The notes under the pieces were generated by a model that was given only the letters and a program-made list of their open reading frames with translations, ran no database searches and was not told the DNA's origin. The position numbers were made by a program, and so were the translations under genes. This document shows positions 22,601 to 35,403 of a DNA stretch of 64,000 nt, piece after piece. The stretch's first letter is position 1. The number at the start of each line of letters is the position of its first letter. Source of the DNA: Caprella mutica (Eukaryota > Arthropoda > Malacostraca > Amphipoda > Caprellidae); the NCBI GenBank assembly GCA_947561585.1, contig CANNZV010000421.1:186001-250000 (forward strand). The letters are read 5' to 3'.

Positions 22601-24610
22601 TTCAGAGTATTGAGAATACTAACAAGTATCACGAATCTCTAAAACAAATCAGGAGAATACACCTCCAAGGAATCAAATCAATTATTCAGGCAGAAAAGAG
22701 CCAACTACTCAAGATTTGATCTGGTTTTCCGTCTAATTTCACCGAACATCTTTCCTACTCTGTAGATTTCCTCTTTTAGGAAGAAGGATCAGTGTAGGAA
22801 TCCCTTGCAATTCACCCCCGAATAAACAGAGATAGGCTGGTAGACATGAAGGACTGTTTTTGAGCAGCTTTTCCTCCAAATCAGCCTGATGGTCGAAGAG
22901 ATAGCCTCTCAGAGCACCAAACCGGATGATCTTCTTAGACTCTGCGTGATACTTCCGCACCTCAATGCTATAAATACCTCCATAGGAACCTCTTGCTCTT
23001 TATATATGCGTATTTATATTTAGATATAATTAACACCACGTTATTATCATTATGATTTAATGCAGAGATACCTTATTAATAATGTATATTTTAAAGTAAA
23101 TTTCTTATTTCATTTTATTAGAAAAAAATAGAGATTGGAAATCATTTATCAAAATAACTCCTAAAATATATACTATATATATTTAGTAATGTATTTGAAA
23201 ATAAGAGTATGGAATATATTTTTTATTAATATGCATAGGTATGAGATATTAAAATGATTGGTGATTTGAAACACAGCATCTATGGTTTATAAAGTACCAC
23301 TTCCGTTACATTTAGACCAGCCGATGAGGTAAATCTAATAATGAGTGATATTACACAGTCTACCTGGAAGTAGTTTAAATGGCCTTAGACAAAGGAAACA
23401 AGTTATTTTCATATCAAATTACCAGAGGACAAAAGTTTGTTCACGCCTCACCGACTTTCCTAATGGAAGATATCATCGGGAATTATATTGCACGGCCTAT
23501 CCGCCTGGAATGGACGCCTCTGAGTATGGGAATCACCTCAACTGGCTAAATGGATCAAATTAGTCTTGGCAAAATTTGATGCTATTACTATGGTTACAAC
23601 TGCGATGAAATTATGCAGGATAAATGTATATTAAATCTTTCAGCTGAAAAAAGACTTGGTTCTATTTTAGATTTACGTTTATCGACTTTTATCTTGAATC
23701 GATGAGTATTAATTCATTTCAAAATATTTGTTCCTCTGATTCGTTTATCATAAGTGAGACTATAGATGATTTTTTAAAACTATTAATACTATTATTCTGT
23801 ATTAGTTAATCACTATTAAATTCTATTAGTTAATCACTATTCAACAAATTTAAACTATCATCACTCTGTATAGAAGGCGATGATTCAGATATCTTTTTCT
23901 TTTCGAATGAATACACTCTGAGTACATTTACATCTTTATTACAAATCAACAAAGGCTGTATAAGGTATATATCTATAAAGAAATATTGGGTAATAAATTG
24001 AAACATATCTTTAATGATAAAATATTGTCCTTTTACAACATAGCTCACAGTTGGACAGGCTTTAAGCTATTAAAATAAAAGTAAATATATACAATACAAT
24101 ATTGGAAAGCAAGACCATATTTAAGTAAGTTAAAGGATGCTTTATGGGCAACAAAAAGTTAAATGAACATCACACCACATTTCTTAAGGTTATATTACAA
24201 AATAAAAATAATCAAAGGATTATTTGATGGAGTAAATGAATGATCCATACACTTTTTGATGATGAAAATTTATTATCTGTATATGTTACAGTAAATTCCC
24301 AGTTATAATATGTTCAACGAAGTTATTATTTCAAAATATAATTTCTGTGAACTGTATAGAACATATAAGAATAAAGGATAAACTAGGTATGATATATAAT
24401 ATACACAGGGTGATAAAATGATAATCCATTTAATAAAATAAAAATAACACTAGCTAAATTCACCACAACATTCAATAAAAATAATAATTCTGTCTATTTT
24501 CCTTTTTCATTTTTAATGTTTAAATTTCATGAGTAAAATTAGGAATGATATTGGAGAGTGCTGTAGTCAGGGGACAGAAATAATTATTTATATCGAACAA
24601 TACAATATAC
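19641..24610. other. AT-rich desert downstream of Hmx
   Basis: Nearly 5 kb of non-repetitive AT-rich DNA. Short GC-richer open stretches occur at 22743-22960 (- strand, listed separately) and 23345-23563 (+, no ATG, ending in NHLNWLNGSN); neither is recognised. No RNA gene or tandem array seen. Confidence 0.4.
22743..22960 (-). CDS. Possible unrecognised exon
   Basis: On the - strand an open frame of 72 codons, including FGALRGYLFDHQADLEEKLL and FGGELQGIPTLILLPKR, lies between an acceptor-like TTGAG and a donor-like TTCG|GTGAAA. It is clearly GC-richer than its surroundings and has a protein-like composition. There is no ATG at its start and I do not recognise the family. Upstream on the same strand a TATATAAAG sits near 23000. 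It could be an exon, a decayed transposon ORF or chance. Confidence 0.2.
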
Positions 24611-24662
24611 CAGGTTCCTAGTTAGTATCAGCTTTCCATGTGCTGATCCTAACTAGGAACTG
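24611..24662. repeat. Hairpin: about 21-bp inverted repeat with 9-nt loop
   Basis: Left arm CAGGTTCCTAGTTAGTATC.. (24611-24632) pairs with right arm ..GATCCTAACTAGGAACTG (24642-24662) with one mismatch. A third partial copy, ACCAGGTTCCTATCTAGTG, follows at about 24671. This looks like a small foldback element. Confidence 0.75.
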
Positions 24663-27600
24663 TGCAATTAACCAGGTTCCTATCTAGTGCTGATGTTAAC
24701 TATAGGAGTTCACAGAGAGATGTCTATTCTAATCAAATATTTAAAGTTGCATCATGAATATAAATTATTATGATTGGCCCACAAAATGCAAATATGAACT
24801 AAATTTAATATATTATTGAATATCTCTCTATGTACAATGTCTATTATTGGTTGCAACAGTTTCTCCCATTTAAAGATATATGATTTGAGTTCCATGGACG
24901 ATGTCCCTTCGATAAGATGGATTTAGACTCTCTAGGGCTTCTTGGTCAATCCCATAGACAGAAGGGGATTAATTCCTTATATTAATTACCGCTAATAACA
25001 TCTTATTCGAAATCTTTTCACCATAGACATGTACCAGGGGCTACTGTACCTATACATTGCAGTTTGCATTCAATAGCCACTGCAGAATAGAACCAAACCT
25101 TTGGGCATTTCATGCATGGTCATTTGTAGTGAACTTGACTGGAGCCTAAAGGATTTCGAGATCAAAGCACAATTGATCAAATTCTCATACAAGTTTATCA
25201 TTTGGAATAAGGGACAGGAATATTAAGGTATTTCCTATTCCAACCATCCTCTGCTGACACTTGACTGAAAATACGAAACGAAAGAACAAATTTATGGAAA
25301 TAGATGTTAGTGATGATGATTAGACCATAGTGTTTCAAATTATATACGTAAGAAGATGAAAAGGCTTTTCCAATCAAACTCTAACACTTTGGATCCTTAA
25401 CAACGCCACCTATAGAAAAGAGAGCAAGCATCCAATTGAAACACTGATCACTAATCTCTGATCACTTTCCACACACTCACTAATCTCTGACCATGTTTCA
25501 ATAAGTCTCTAATCACTAATCTCTTTTCTCACACTCACTATTGTCTTAGAGTCCAAAGGTACACTTATCATGAGTAATTACCTAAACAACGCAGAAATAG
25601 TAACAGAGCGATCACGTCTATATAGCCATTAGTTCATTCTACTCCTTCACTCCATTTACCTCCCTTGTAACAACAGTAGAGCATTACAGCCCAATGTGTA
25701 TGGAATTATGCCAAAGACTTTAGAAAATGGTGACACTCCATTCATGGCGACAAATTGACCAGAGGAGCGTGAAATTGTGTCTTGTGGAGCAACAATAACA
25801 GTAAGGGTGCATAATGTATCACAGATGAGGAGGTGAGAGGGGCGGGTGACACCAATGGAGAACCTTAGCAATCACCATCCATGTAATGCCTTCACCAAAA
25901 GCCAAACTAACCGGTTGTATCTTATATGAGTAGCTTTGCGTTTTGACTGCGATGAATTTACTGAGCCATTTTGTAGTGAATAATAACGTGTAGAAAGGTT
26001 GTATGGAATTAGTCTATGTAAAAATATGAGAGTACACATTCTTGAAATTAAGCGAGTTGCTACACAATAATTAGCTGCTACACTAAGATAGGTAGCTAAT
26101 TATTTATTCAGGATATCTCTTCATTAGGGGCTGTTCATTGAATAAACACAGAGAAAAGTAGAGGCAGTCTCCCCTCCATGACATTAGGTATCGTGTTGGC
26201 TGGTAAATAGCCCCTCCATTAATACTGACATCATTACGCAGTAATATGGCAGAGGAGTAACTCTAATAGATGTACAGCCAGCTGAATACCCTACTTGGCA
26301 ACCTTTTCGGTGGAAAGCAGGATTTAAAAAAGAATGTACAACCAATACTAAATTTAGACATTGATTTTGACTATCTTTGGATAGAGCTTCAAAGTTTGTT
26401 GATTAGAGTAGTTAGAAATGTGAAGCAGTTCCAATTGAGCATGAGATGGTAGATGTGGTGATAAGTCACTTAGCCATCTGCGTCTGAGGGGTGACCATCC
26501 ACAGAGTAGACACATAATGTTTTACCAATTAAGATAGGCATTGCACTCAAATGTAATCATAGGGGAAACTAATTCATCTCATACCCGTAAAAACTTATAA
26601 CTGTATCTAAACTATTTACTTAGATATAAATGAACGTAAACAAAGAAATGATATATTTTCCCGATATCCATTCACCATACACTCTTTGTAGCAGATAACA
26701 TGTTAGATACAATGAGTACCATATGTGGTACATAACATACCTTTTTACCGCCACTCTAGCTCCGTTACGTGAAATTGACTCGAGCGTATTTCTCTATGAT
26801 TATAGTAGGTTAGTATTTAACGGCATTTTGAAAATAAATACAAGCGTTATGTCATCACAATATATTTAACGAGGACATACACAATAAATATATTATTTGG
26901 TAACAAATAAGTTCTGTTAATATTGTCAAATAAAGACTACTACTTTCGATTTCAAATGTGTTGGCATTGATATTGATTTTTACAAATTGAGAGTTTTTAA
27001 TCTGAACAATATAACATCTGACCACTAAAGAGCCTAAATGTGAGTGTAGACTAAGAGATGTTAAAAGTGGAATCGGTAGCTCCTCCTAGAGACTATACCA
27101 ACCTACACACGAGGTCACATCTGTCACCAAAGATTAATCTCTGGAACTTTACTCATAGAAAAAAAACAGCAGTCACTTTACCCAGAGAGTCACAGGAATA
27201 TCTTACCACACAGCACATACATGGTGAGGTACTCCTGTGAGTCGCTAGATAAAAGAGAATGATGTTTCACGGGGGTTTGACATGTGGATTGCTTCGATGG
27301 GGGGGGGGGGGGTAATTTGACAGAAAAATCACTGTCTTATATATAAAATCACTTTTTTATAATATCAGGAAAATTCCCTACATACGTTAGGTATAAAAAT
27401 AATTTTATTTTAAAGCGCAGCTTGCAAGTAGTAGGTATAAAACATTTCATATTACATTGTCAGTTCAATTATCGATTACAAAAATTAGGAGTATTAAAAG
27501 TACAGTTTTTGATAGAGTTCAATGAATTTAATAGAGTTGTTCCCCAGTGTCTTGCCATCAGCTACACATCACTTTACTGAGTTAATTAGTAGCTGCTTAA

Positions 27601-30600
27601 GTACTTAAAACAATTACCAATATTCTATATTCCCTGTAGGTATAACTTAGCAATTGGAAATATGATTGCCTTGCATATACCCATTCCTTCACAACCAATG
27701 TGTATAAAACAATCTATCAATTATTTTATTATGTGAAAATTGTTGCTGAGTCTATTTTAATTCTTTTGTAAACAATAAAACTTTTCACCAAAAAATCAAA
27801 GTGTGCGAGAACAATTGAGCGAATTACATAGTGTGGTACTAAACATAGAAATAGTATTATGCAACATTATAGAAATGCTTGAAAGAAATTAATTGATTAA
27901 AGAAATACTATGATGAACTTACAATATGTAATTCATTTTTTCTATTTAGTTTATGTACAAATACACGAAGATAAAATTAATATGTTCCAAATTAATTAAT
28001 GATGATCATTGATCAGAATACTCGGTTAGTGAAATTAACATTGTCATAATGAGTTTTAACTACGTGCCAACCCTTCTTTTAAACATGTTTAATTTTTTCA
28101 CCCACAGGATTATTTACTATAATTTCGATTATAGAAAACTCAGTAACTTATTAATTGTTCCAAACCACATTTCTTTCTCTTCTCAATCTGTGCTTTTACT
28201 TACAGTATATTGGACAATAAAACAGCATGAGGTTTTTGCAAATACCTACTAACTATTTACAGGCACCGGTGATTTTTTTCCTAAGTGCTATCGATTAATT
28301 AGAGTCGCGATCCATTCTCAGGAGACTCCTAATGCCCTCCTCTCAAAGTTCCAAAGACAGTAATTCTGTAATGCACAGCAGAACAGTCAAGTAACCATCT
28401 AATCATTGGAAACTATAAGAGAATTAACTCAAACATACGATCAGAAGTGCTAATGAAGACGCTTCCAAGTTAGTTGAGTCGCGTCTCATAGAAGTGAGGA
28501 CTTAATGAGTATTTTTGTTGGTGTGAATTGCCCAGAGCGCAGCAATTCTGATTTGAGACGACTGCTCTGAATGAATCCAATCACCAGATTGAATACCGCA
28601 GACGCCAATGCATTTCTATCTCTTCCAATTTGCTCCATTGACGTGAATAGAGAGGATTTTTGAGCTCAGTAATACTTCTCCCATCATTTACAGGACTTGA
28701 AAGGCTTATATTTAGAACTCTCAGCCACTCACTTAGACAAGTTGAAACTTTAATTGATGAGGCGAGTTTTGAAATAAAGTAGGAGCAATTAGAACTTATG
28801 ATCGCAGAGCTATACCTACCTATATCCCTTCCTCCCAACCTACGTACAAAGCCAACTACCGCTTTTAATGAAAGTAAACGACGACTGCTGCCGACCATAG
28901 AGTAGCTTCAGTTATATTGCCAGAGTTTCAAGAGTTTTTCTGAAAAGCTTCGATCAAAGTTAGTTGGTTGGCTGGCTGAATGGAACCTCAACATAACTGA
29001 TTGCTCGTTGCTGGAGGGGATTTCGTTCTTTTTGTCTTCTAATGATTGAGAAAAGCGAGTGAGTTAGAGATGTTATAGTTGCTTCTACATCACCGCCAAC
29101 AAAAATCAAACATTTTCAACCCAAACTTTGGCACGATCATGGATATCCTGAGTGAGGTGGACAAATCATCAATAGAGCTACGACATGTATCATCAGATTC
29201 TTGTTAAATATACCGCCTCTTAAATGGATGGCAAGTGCCATAAGAAAAACAAACAATACGTTTTTCAGACCAATATTGATTAAAAATTGCCACAAAGTAT
29301 GGATATAGTATGTAGCTGGTGACTCTGCATCTGAAGAAATACTAAACGCAGACCATTAAATCTATGCATACTTTCGGACAGGGAGTCCGCATCACCTGAG
29401 GCTTTCGGCCACAGTCCTACCTCTGGTGTAATTGGAATGGAAACATTTTTGATGTTGGAGAGTAACCTTTGGTTTGGTCTCTTTGATCTGCGTATCTTGG
29501 AAGAAGTAGAGAATCTTGTTACGCTGAATTGCAGTTATTCGCCGCTATTTGCTTTTATTGGGAGGTAATTGAGTTCAGGAAAAACATAAATTGGTGGCTT
29601 TAGGTTAATTCAACTTATTAGGTAATTGATTTGTAGAAACGAAAAATTATACAGCAGTAATTTTACTAAACTCTTATTATATTTAAGTATTGCAGAAATT
29701 GTTATAGAATGAATAATTATTCTCTACAATCGATGCAGTATTTACAAAATATTAATTGAGAGTAAATTAACGGAGCATGGAGTTCTTAAAAAAAATTTTT
29801 GATAATGATTTTAAAAATTCATATATTTTATTTAAGATTTAAAATAACTATTTATCATTTTTTTTCAAGAATCAGCATATAATTACGAATTAATACCTAT
29901 TACTCTTTATGTAATATTTTCATCATATTCAAACATCAAATAACTTACCAAAAAAGTTCCGGTGTTGCAATTTAAATCCATTTAATTTAGTAACTAAATT
30001 GCAAGCTCATTATATTGTTATTTTTAAATATGCCTAATGATTTGCATATTATGAGAATTACCTGAATATAATAGATCGAAATTTAATGATTTAGTTTTTT
30101 GTTTAACTGTTTCTTAACAATCGGATGACAAGGAATTAAAGTTTGATTAAATATATATTCGCAGTGAAGTAATTTACTGAGTATAAATCAAATTAAATTT
30201 AGCACTGTATATATTGCAGTCAAAATATTTTTCCTTCTGCTTATATTTTAGGTTATTCTCTCATCAAAACCATTTTAATGGCTCTTAGTTATATTTTATT
30301 ATATTGTACTTATACTCATGTCTTTAAATACCTATTTGACTGTCAGGTTCTGTTAGTATCTACTATAACTTACACCATGATTAATTTACAAGTGGTTGTA
30401 TTGAATTATTTGTAAAAAATATATTTAATTGAGCTTCTATTTTCGATGTAAAAATTTATTTTCATTTAATTCTTCAAATAATTTCGTATGTAATTGTAAA
30501 AGAATGAATTTTATTTCTATTACATCATCTTCAGTATTTGAAAACCTCAATTCTAAAAACAATTTCTATCATTTTTCCTTCGTAATTTTGTGTCGATGCT

Positions 30601-31008
30601 ATTTATATTGCCTGCATTAGGTACTCTTTGAAAGAGTTTCTTTGGTATTTATAAAGTATGTCACATCCTGAAGAGGATTTTAGAAAAAAACTAAAATATG
30701 CTGTTCATGACTGAAGGAAAGCTATTCCGTGACAAATAAATACCGGAAACAATATTCGAAAGGCAAATGTTATTAGTATTTGCTAGCTCTAAATAGAGCT
30801 ATAGTCAAATTTTACAACTTTTGTCAGGATAGAGAAATGAAAACTATAAAAAGATCTAAATTACAATTCTATTAGTTTTATATATGTATATTGTAACAGA
30901 ATGTGAAACTTTGAAACTAACGATAAAATTAGAATGTTCATACCTTCTTTTTCACATTTATTTGAGTTTTATAACGAAATGTTGTTAAGATGAGATATTG
31001 CTGTCAAT
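24663..31008. other. AT-rich intergenic DNA with weak coding-like stretches
   Basis: Mostly unique AT-rich sequence. A degenerate CACTAATCTCTGA repeat occurs at about 25440-25550 and a G14 run at 27299-27312. Open stretches on the - strand at 25656-25871 and 28581-28898 (105 codons, starts with ATG) have no recognised similarity; the first ends at a donor-like GAG|GTAAAT. No gene called. Confidence 0.4.
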
Positions 31009-31212
31009 TCCATTGAATTTGTTACCATTGAATTAGTTACCATTGAATTAGTTACCATTGAATTAGTTACCATTGAATTAGTTACCATTGAATTAGTTAC
31101 CATTGAATTAGTTACCATTGAATTAGTTACCATTGAATTAGTTACCATTGAATTAGTTACCATTGAATTAGTTACCATTGAATTAGTTACCATTGAATTA
31201 GTTACCATTAAT
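31009..31212. repeat. 15-bp minisatellite, about 13.5 copies
   Basis: Unit GTTACCATTGAATTA, almost invariant. Because 15 is a multiple of three, the - strand reads as repeated MVTNS. Flanks give no gene context, so this is treated as a repeat, not a protein. Confidence 0.95.
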
Positions 31213-33450
31213 TAATAGAACAAAGTGGTAAATTCAAAAACCGCTGTTCTAGCAAATAAAAAACTACTGATAACAAAAACAAAAGGAATGAACTTCAATC
31301 AAAGCTCATGGATGCAGATAAGCTACTCTGTGTAAATTCTCCAGTCCCCCAGATTGCAATACTGGAGCTATAACTCTGCCCCAGCAATTTGTGACCGCTT
31401 GAAGTTAGTGAAAAGCATGGAAGGGACTCTATACACATGCAGCCATTGAAGAAATAAACTGTGGTCCAGTCTCTATCAGCAGAAGTACAGCAATTTGTTA
31501 GAAAGCAACGCAAATCTATACTACACTTTTTATCAAAAGTTCCTCCAACAATTTTGAAGCGCAGCTCTCCATTTTAGACTGAAAGTAAGGATGAAAAACT
31601 TTTACATCAACTATTAAAAATGTTTTGGCGGATACGTTTTATTTTTGATGCTGTTGCAAGATTAAAAATATGGTACCACTAGTGAATATTGGTGATTGAA
31701 ACAGAAAAGTTATGGAAGATCTATTCTATAAAATGTATTTTATAGAATTATTTATATGTAGTATTTTCTATATTGAAATAACATCAATTATCAGGCAATT
31801 TCAAGGTGAAAGTTTGCAAGTGTGGCTTGACGTCACAATTCACTGGTGCTAAAACTCGTGTTTAGGGTCTCAGCTGCGCTAAGTTTACTCAAGGAATGGA
31901 CTAGTGAGTCGATGATTGTAGAGTAATTGCATCTCTATTTGAATAAAGCGAGCCTCACAATAGCCATTAAAGACCAGGAGACCGTGCGTACAATCAGGAC
32001 CAGAGGACTCTGAACAATCAGGAGTCTAGGACAATCAGGAGTCAGTGTGAGGGAGGCCGGCTCGACCGAGCACATTTGTCTGATTGAAATCGGACGGACA
32101 AAGGAGAGGGTGCCAAGTCCTTATTTTCAACGAAACTTCATGATGTTCTCCAATTGATTTCTGAACAAGAGGAGAGCTTTCATTCTTTATTTTCTAAATA
32201 GCTTTTCGCTGAGTACTCTCTTTTTGTTTGATGGCAGCAATAGCTATCAAAGAAATTGATTTGGTTGTGATAGGCGTGAATGTACAAGGAGCGACTTGAA
32301 GTACGGATCAATGGCGTCATTCACAGAGTGATTCCTACTTCATCAGATAACGGCATGTCACTCAACTGAATACACTATTTGAATATCAATGACATACTTT
32401 GGAATAGTGAGCCAGACTATCTATTTCTAAGATAGTTGAGCCTCTGATAGCAGATCAGAATGCTCTGGAGGTTGAAGATTGTGAGAGCCGTGTATTCTCA
32501 ATGTCTACATTTTACTTCCCTATGTCAAAATATGAAATACTTCGTTTACCATTAATTATACAAATGAGGGAAAATTTGGTGAATATTTATTTCGCAGACA
32601 TATTGATTAGAACGGAATTTTCAACTTGATAAATTTAAATGTCAAAATGTAATCAGCCAAACCCGATTACATTAATCATAACATATGTATGAGACTATGA
32701 GTGCTATTATAAAATTTCAATTGTTCATTCTCATAACGATTATTGTAACATTTATAATGAACATCTTTATACTGACTAACTGCAAACGCTGTAATTTTTT
32801 AAATGAGAAATATAGAATAATGTTATTATTCCGAATACCCTAGTTAAGTATTCAGTATTTGTCACCTAGAATTCGATACTCCAAATACTCCACATCGTTA
32901 CTGTAAATAGATAAATGTCAGTGTGATTTAACTTATTTAGGTCTCTATAGCAGCGACTGCACTCATTCGAATCGAAGGAAAGATTCGCTAATGTATTTCG
33001 TCAAAATATGTAATGGATAGGATAAGATGACAATTTTCATTTTATTGGAAGAAGTCACGTCGCAGAATCTGTTTACGCTTTAGCCTATCGATGAATGTTA
33101 TAGGAGAGGAATTTCGACATGGCTTTTCAATCTTACTAATACAGAATGCACTTCTGTAGACTCCATTTGAGTCAAAAAGAGGAAAGTATTAGATGTTATC
33201 AAGAGGTAAGAGCGAAAGGTGTGAGAGTAGTCACTCTTGATTGACAGCTACTGTCGATAAGAGTGTCAACACTCTATTCAACCAATGGAGCACTCACTGC
33301 AAGAATTTGCTGCTAATTGCCTTTATATACCTGCATTATAAGCAATGTGGCTTGTGTCGTTATTAGGTGAAAAGTCTGTAGGGAGCTTGGATAAATTTCG
33401 TACGATATACCAAATGTATTGCCAAATATATAATGTATTCCTTTATATTT
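31213..33450. other. Unique intergenic DNA
   Basis: Moderate GC in places. A small direct repeat (GGACAATCAGGAGTC and a variant) lies at about 32007-32043. An open - strand stretch at 31295-31513 lacks recognisable similarity. No gene called. Confidence 0.4.
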
Positions 33451-34846
33451 CCAGTACTACAGGCAGTAGTCTATGATGTCGTCAGTACTTCAAGGTGCAA
33501 TACAGGCAGTATTCCAATGTATCGTCAGTATAGAGCTAGTACTCGCCAGTAGTGCCAGTACTCCAGAGCCAGTACTCACCAGTAGAGCCAGTACTCGCTG
33601 GTACTCGTCAGTAGAGCCAGTACTCGCCAGTAGAGCCAGTAATCGTCAGTAGAGGCAGTACTCGCCAGTAGAGCTAGTACTCGCCAGTAGAGCCAGTACT
33701 CGTCAGTAGAGCCAGTACTCGCCAGTAGAGCCAGTACTCGCTAGTACTCGCCAGTAGAGCCAGTACTCGCCAGTAGAGCCAGTACTCGTTAGCAGAGGCA
33801 GTACTCGCCAGTAGAGCCAGTACTCGTCAGTAGAGGCAGTACTCGCCAGTAGAGCCAGTACTCGCCAGTAGAGCCAATAATGGCCAGTAGAGATATTAGA
33901 GCCAGTACTCCTAGCCAGTAGAGCCAGTACTCGTCAGTAGAGCCAGTACTCGTCAGTAGAGCCAGTACTCGTAAGTAGAGCCAGTACTCGTAAGTAGAGC
34001 CAGTACTCGTCAGTAAAGTCAGTACTCGTCAGTAAAGCCAGTACTCGTCAGTAGAGCCAGTACACCTAGCCAGTAGAGCCAGTACACCTAGCAGTAGAGG
34101 CAGTACTCCTAGCCAGTAGAGGCAGTACTCCTAGCCAGTAGAGCCAGTACTCCTAGCCAGTAGAGCCAGTACTCCTAGCCAGTAGAGCCAGTACTCCTAG
34201 CCAGTAGAACCAGTACACCTAGCAGTAGAGGCAGTACTCCTAGCCAGTAGAGGCAGTACTCCTAGCCAGTACAACCAGTACTCCTAGCCAGTAGAGCCAG
34301 TACACCTAGCCAGTAGAGTCAGTACACCTAGCAGTAGAGCCAGTACTCCTAGTCAGTAGAGCCAGTACTCCTAGCCAGTAGAGGCAGTACTCCTAGCCAA
34401 TAGAGGCAGTACTCCTAGCCAGTAGAGCCAGTACTCCTAGCCAGTAGAGCCAGTACTTCTAGCCAGTAGAGCCAGTACACCTAGCAGTAGAGCCAGTACT
34501 CCTAGCCAGTAGAGCTAGTACTCCTAGCCAGTAGAGCCAGTACTCCTAGCCAGTAGAGTCAGTACTCCTAGCCAGTAGAGCCAGTACTCCTAGCCAGTAG
34601 AGCCAGTACTCCCAGCCAGTAGAGCCAGTACTCCTAGCCAGTAGAGCCAGTACACCTAGCAGTAGAGCCAGTACTCCTAGCCAGTAGAGCCAGTACTCCT
34701 AGCCAGTAGAGCCAGTACTCCTAGCCAGTAGAGCCAGTACTTCTAGCCAGTAGAGCCAGTACACCTAGCAGTAGAGCCAGTACTCCTAGCCAGTAGAGCC
34801 AGTACTCCTAGCCAGTAGAGCCAATACTCCTAGCCAGTAGTTCCAG
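33451..34846. repeat. Compound 19-bp / 22-bp minisatellite
   Basis: The first half (to about 34060) uses the 19-bp unit CAGTACTCGCCAGTAGAGC with GTCAGT variants; the second half uses a 22-bp form in which CTCGCC is replaced by CTCCTAGCC, a net 3-bp gain. A GTACACCTAGCAG variant recurs at about 34070, 34210, 34325, 34470, 34650 and 34760, suggesting higher-order blocks. Confidence 0.93.
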
Positions 34847-35403
34847 TGTGTTTGGTCACAATGACTCGTGCTGCTATTGTATGCAAATCACAATAGTTTG
34901 TGTGGTCACTTCAGATGATTTGAAGGAGAAAAACACTCGCAAATAGAATATTAAAGAGAACTCACTCACCAAAATAACAGAGGGTCTGAATAGGGAAAAA
35001 AAGTGTTATTTGAATTAATACTGAAAAATATTTGTACTCTCAGTTATATTGTTTTTCTTGATATTCTCCTATTGGCTTTAATTATAATGTCATAAATATT
35101 TGACTAGATATAATATTAACCACAAATGCATTCATTAAATAATATAAATTTGTTGTCCGTTATTTTAATGCACACCATAACCTCTAACATTATTCCGTTG
35201 TTTCTTTTGTACAGGTGTTGGTGTGTTTAATCCCTAGCCACGTAATCCACCAAAGGTGTCACATTCTCCACACCTTTATGAGCCAAACAAAAGGCGTAAC
35301 TTAGTCCACTCCCAGTGATTTCAGACTTCTAATGCCCATTATCGCATTGGAGAGAGGACTTACGGTACAAAACCATAGGTAATTATTGTCACTGAGATGT
35401 GGA
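34847..35403. other. Spacer between two minisatellites
   Basis: Unique sequence. 35252-35259 AAAGGTGT and 35270-35277 ACACCTTT form an inverted pair resembling two T-box half sites. No gene seen. Confidence 0.35.

Noticed and set aside
28581..28898. 105-codon - strand ORF starting with ATG
   Set aside because: Not recognised, single exon, no promoter or polyadenylation context; listed only as a weak observation.
30969..31208. MVTNS pentapeptide-repeat ORF
   Set aside because: Direct translation of a 15-bp minisatellite with repeated in-frame ATG; no gene context.
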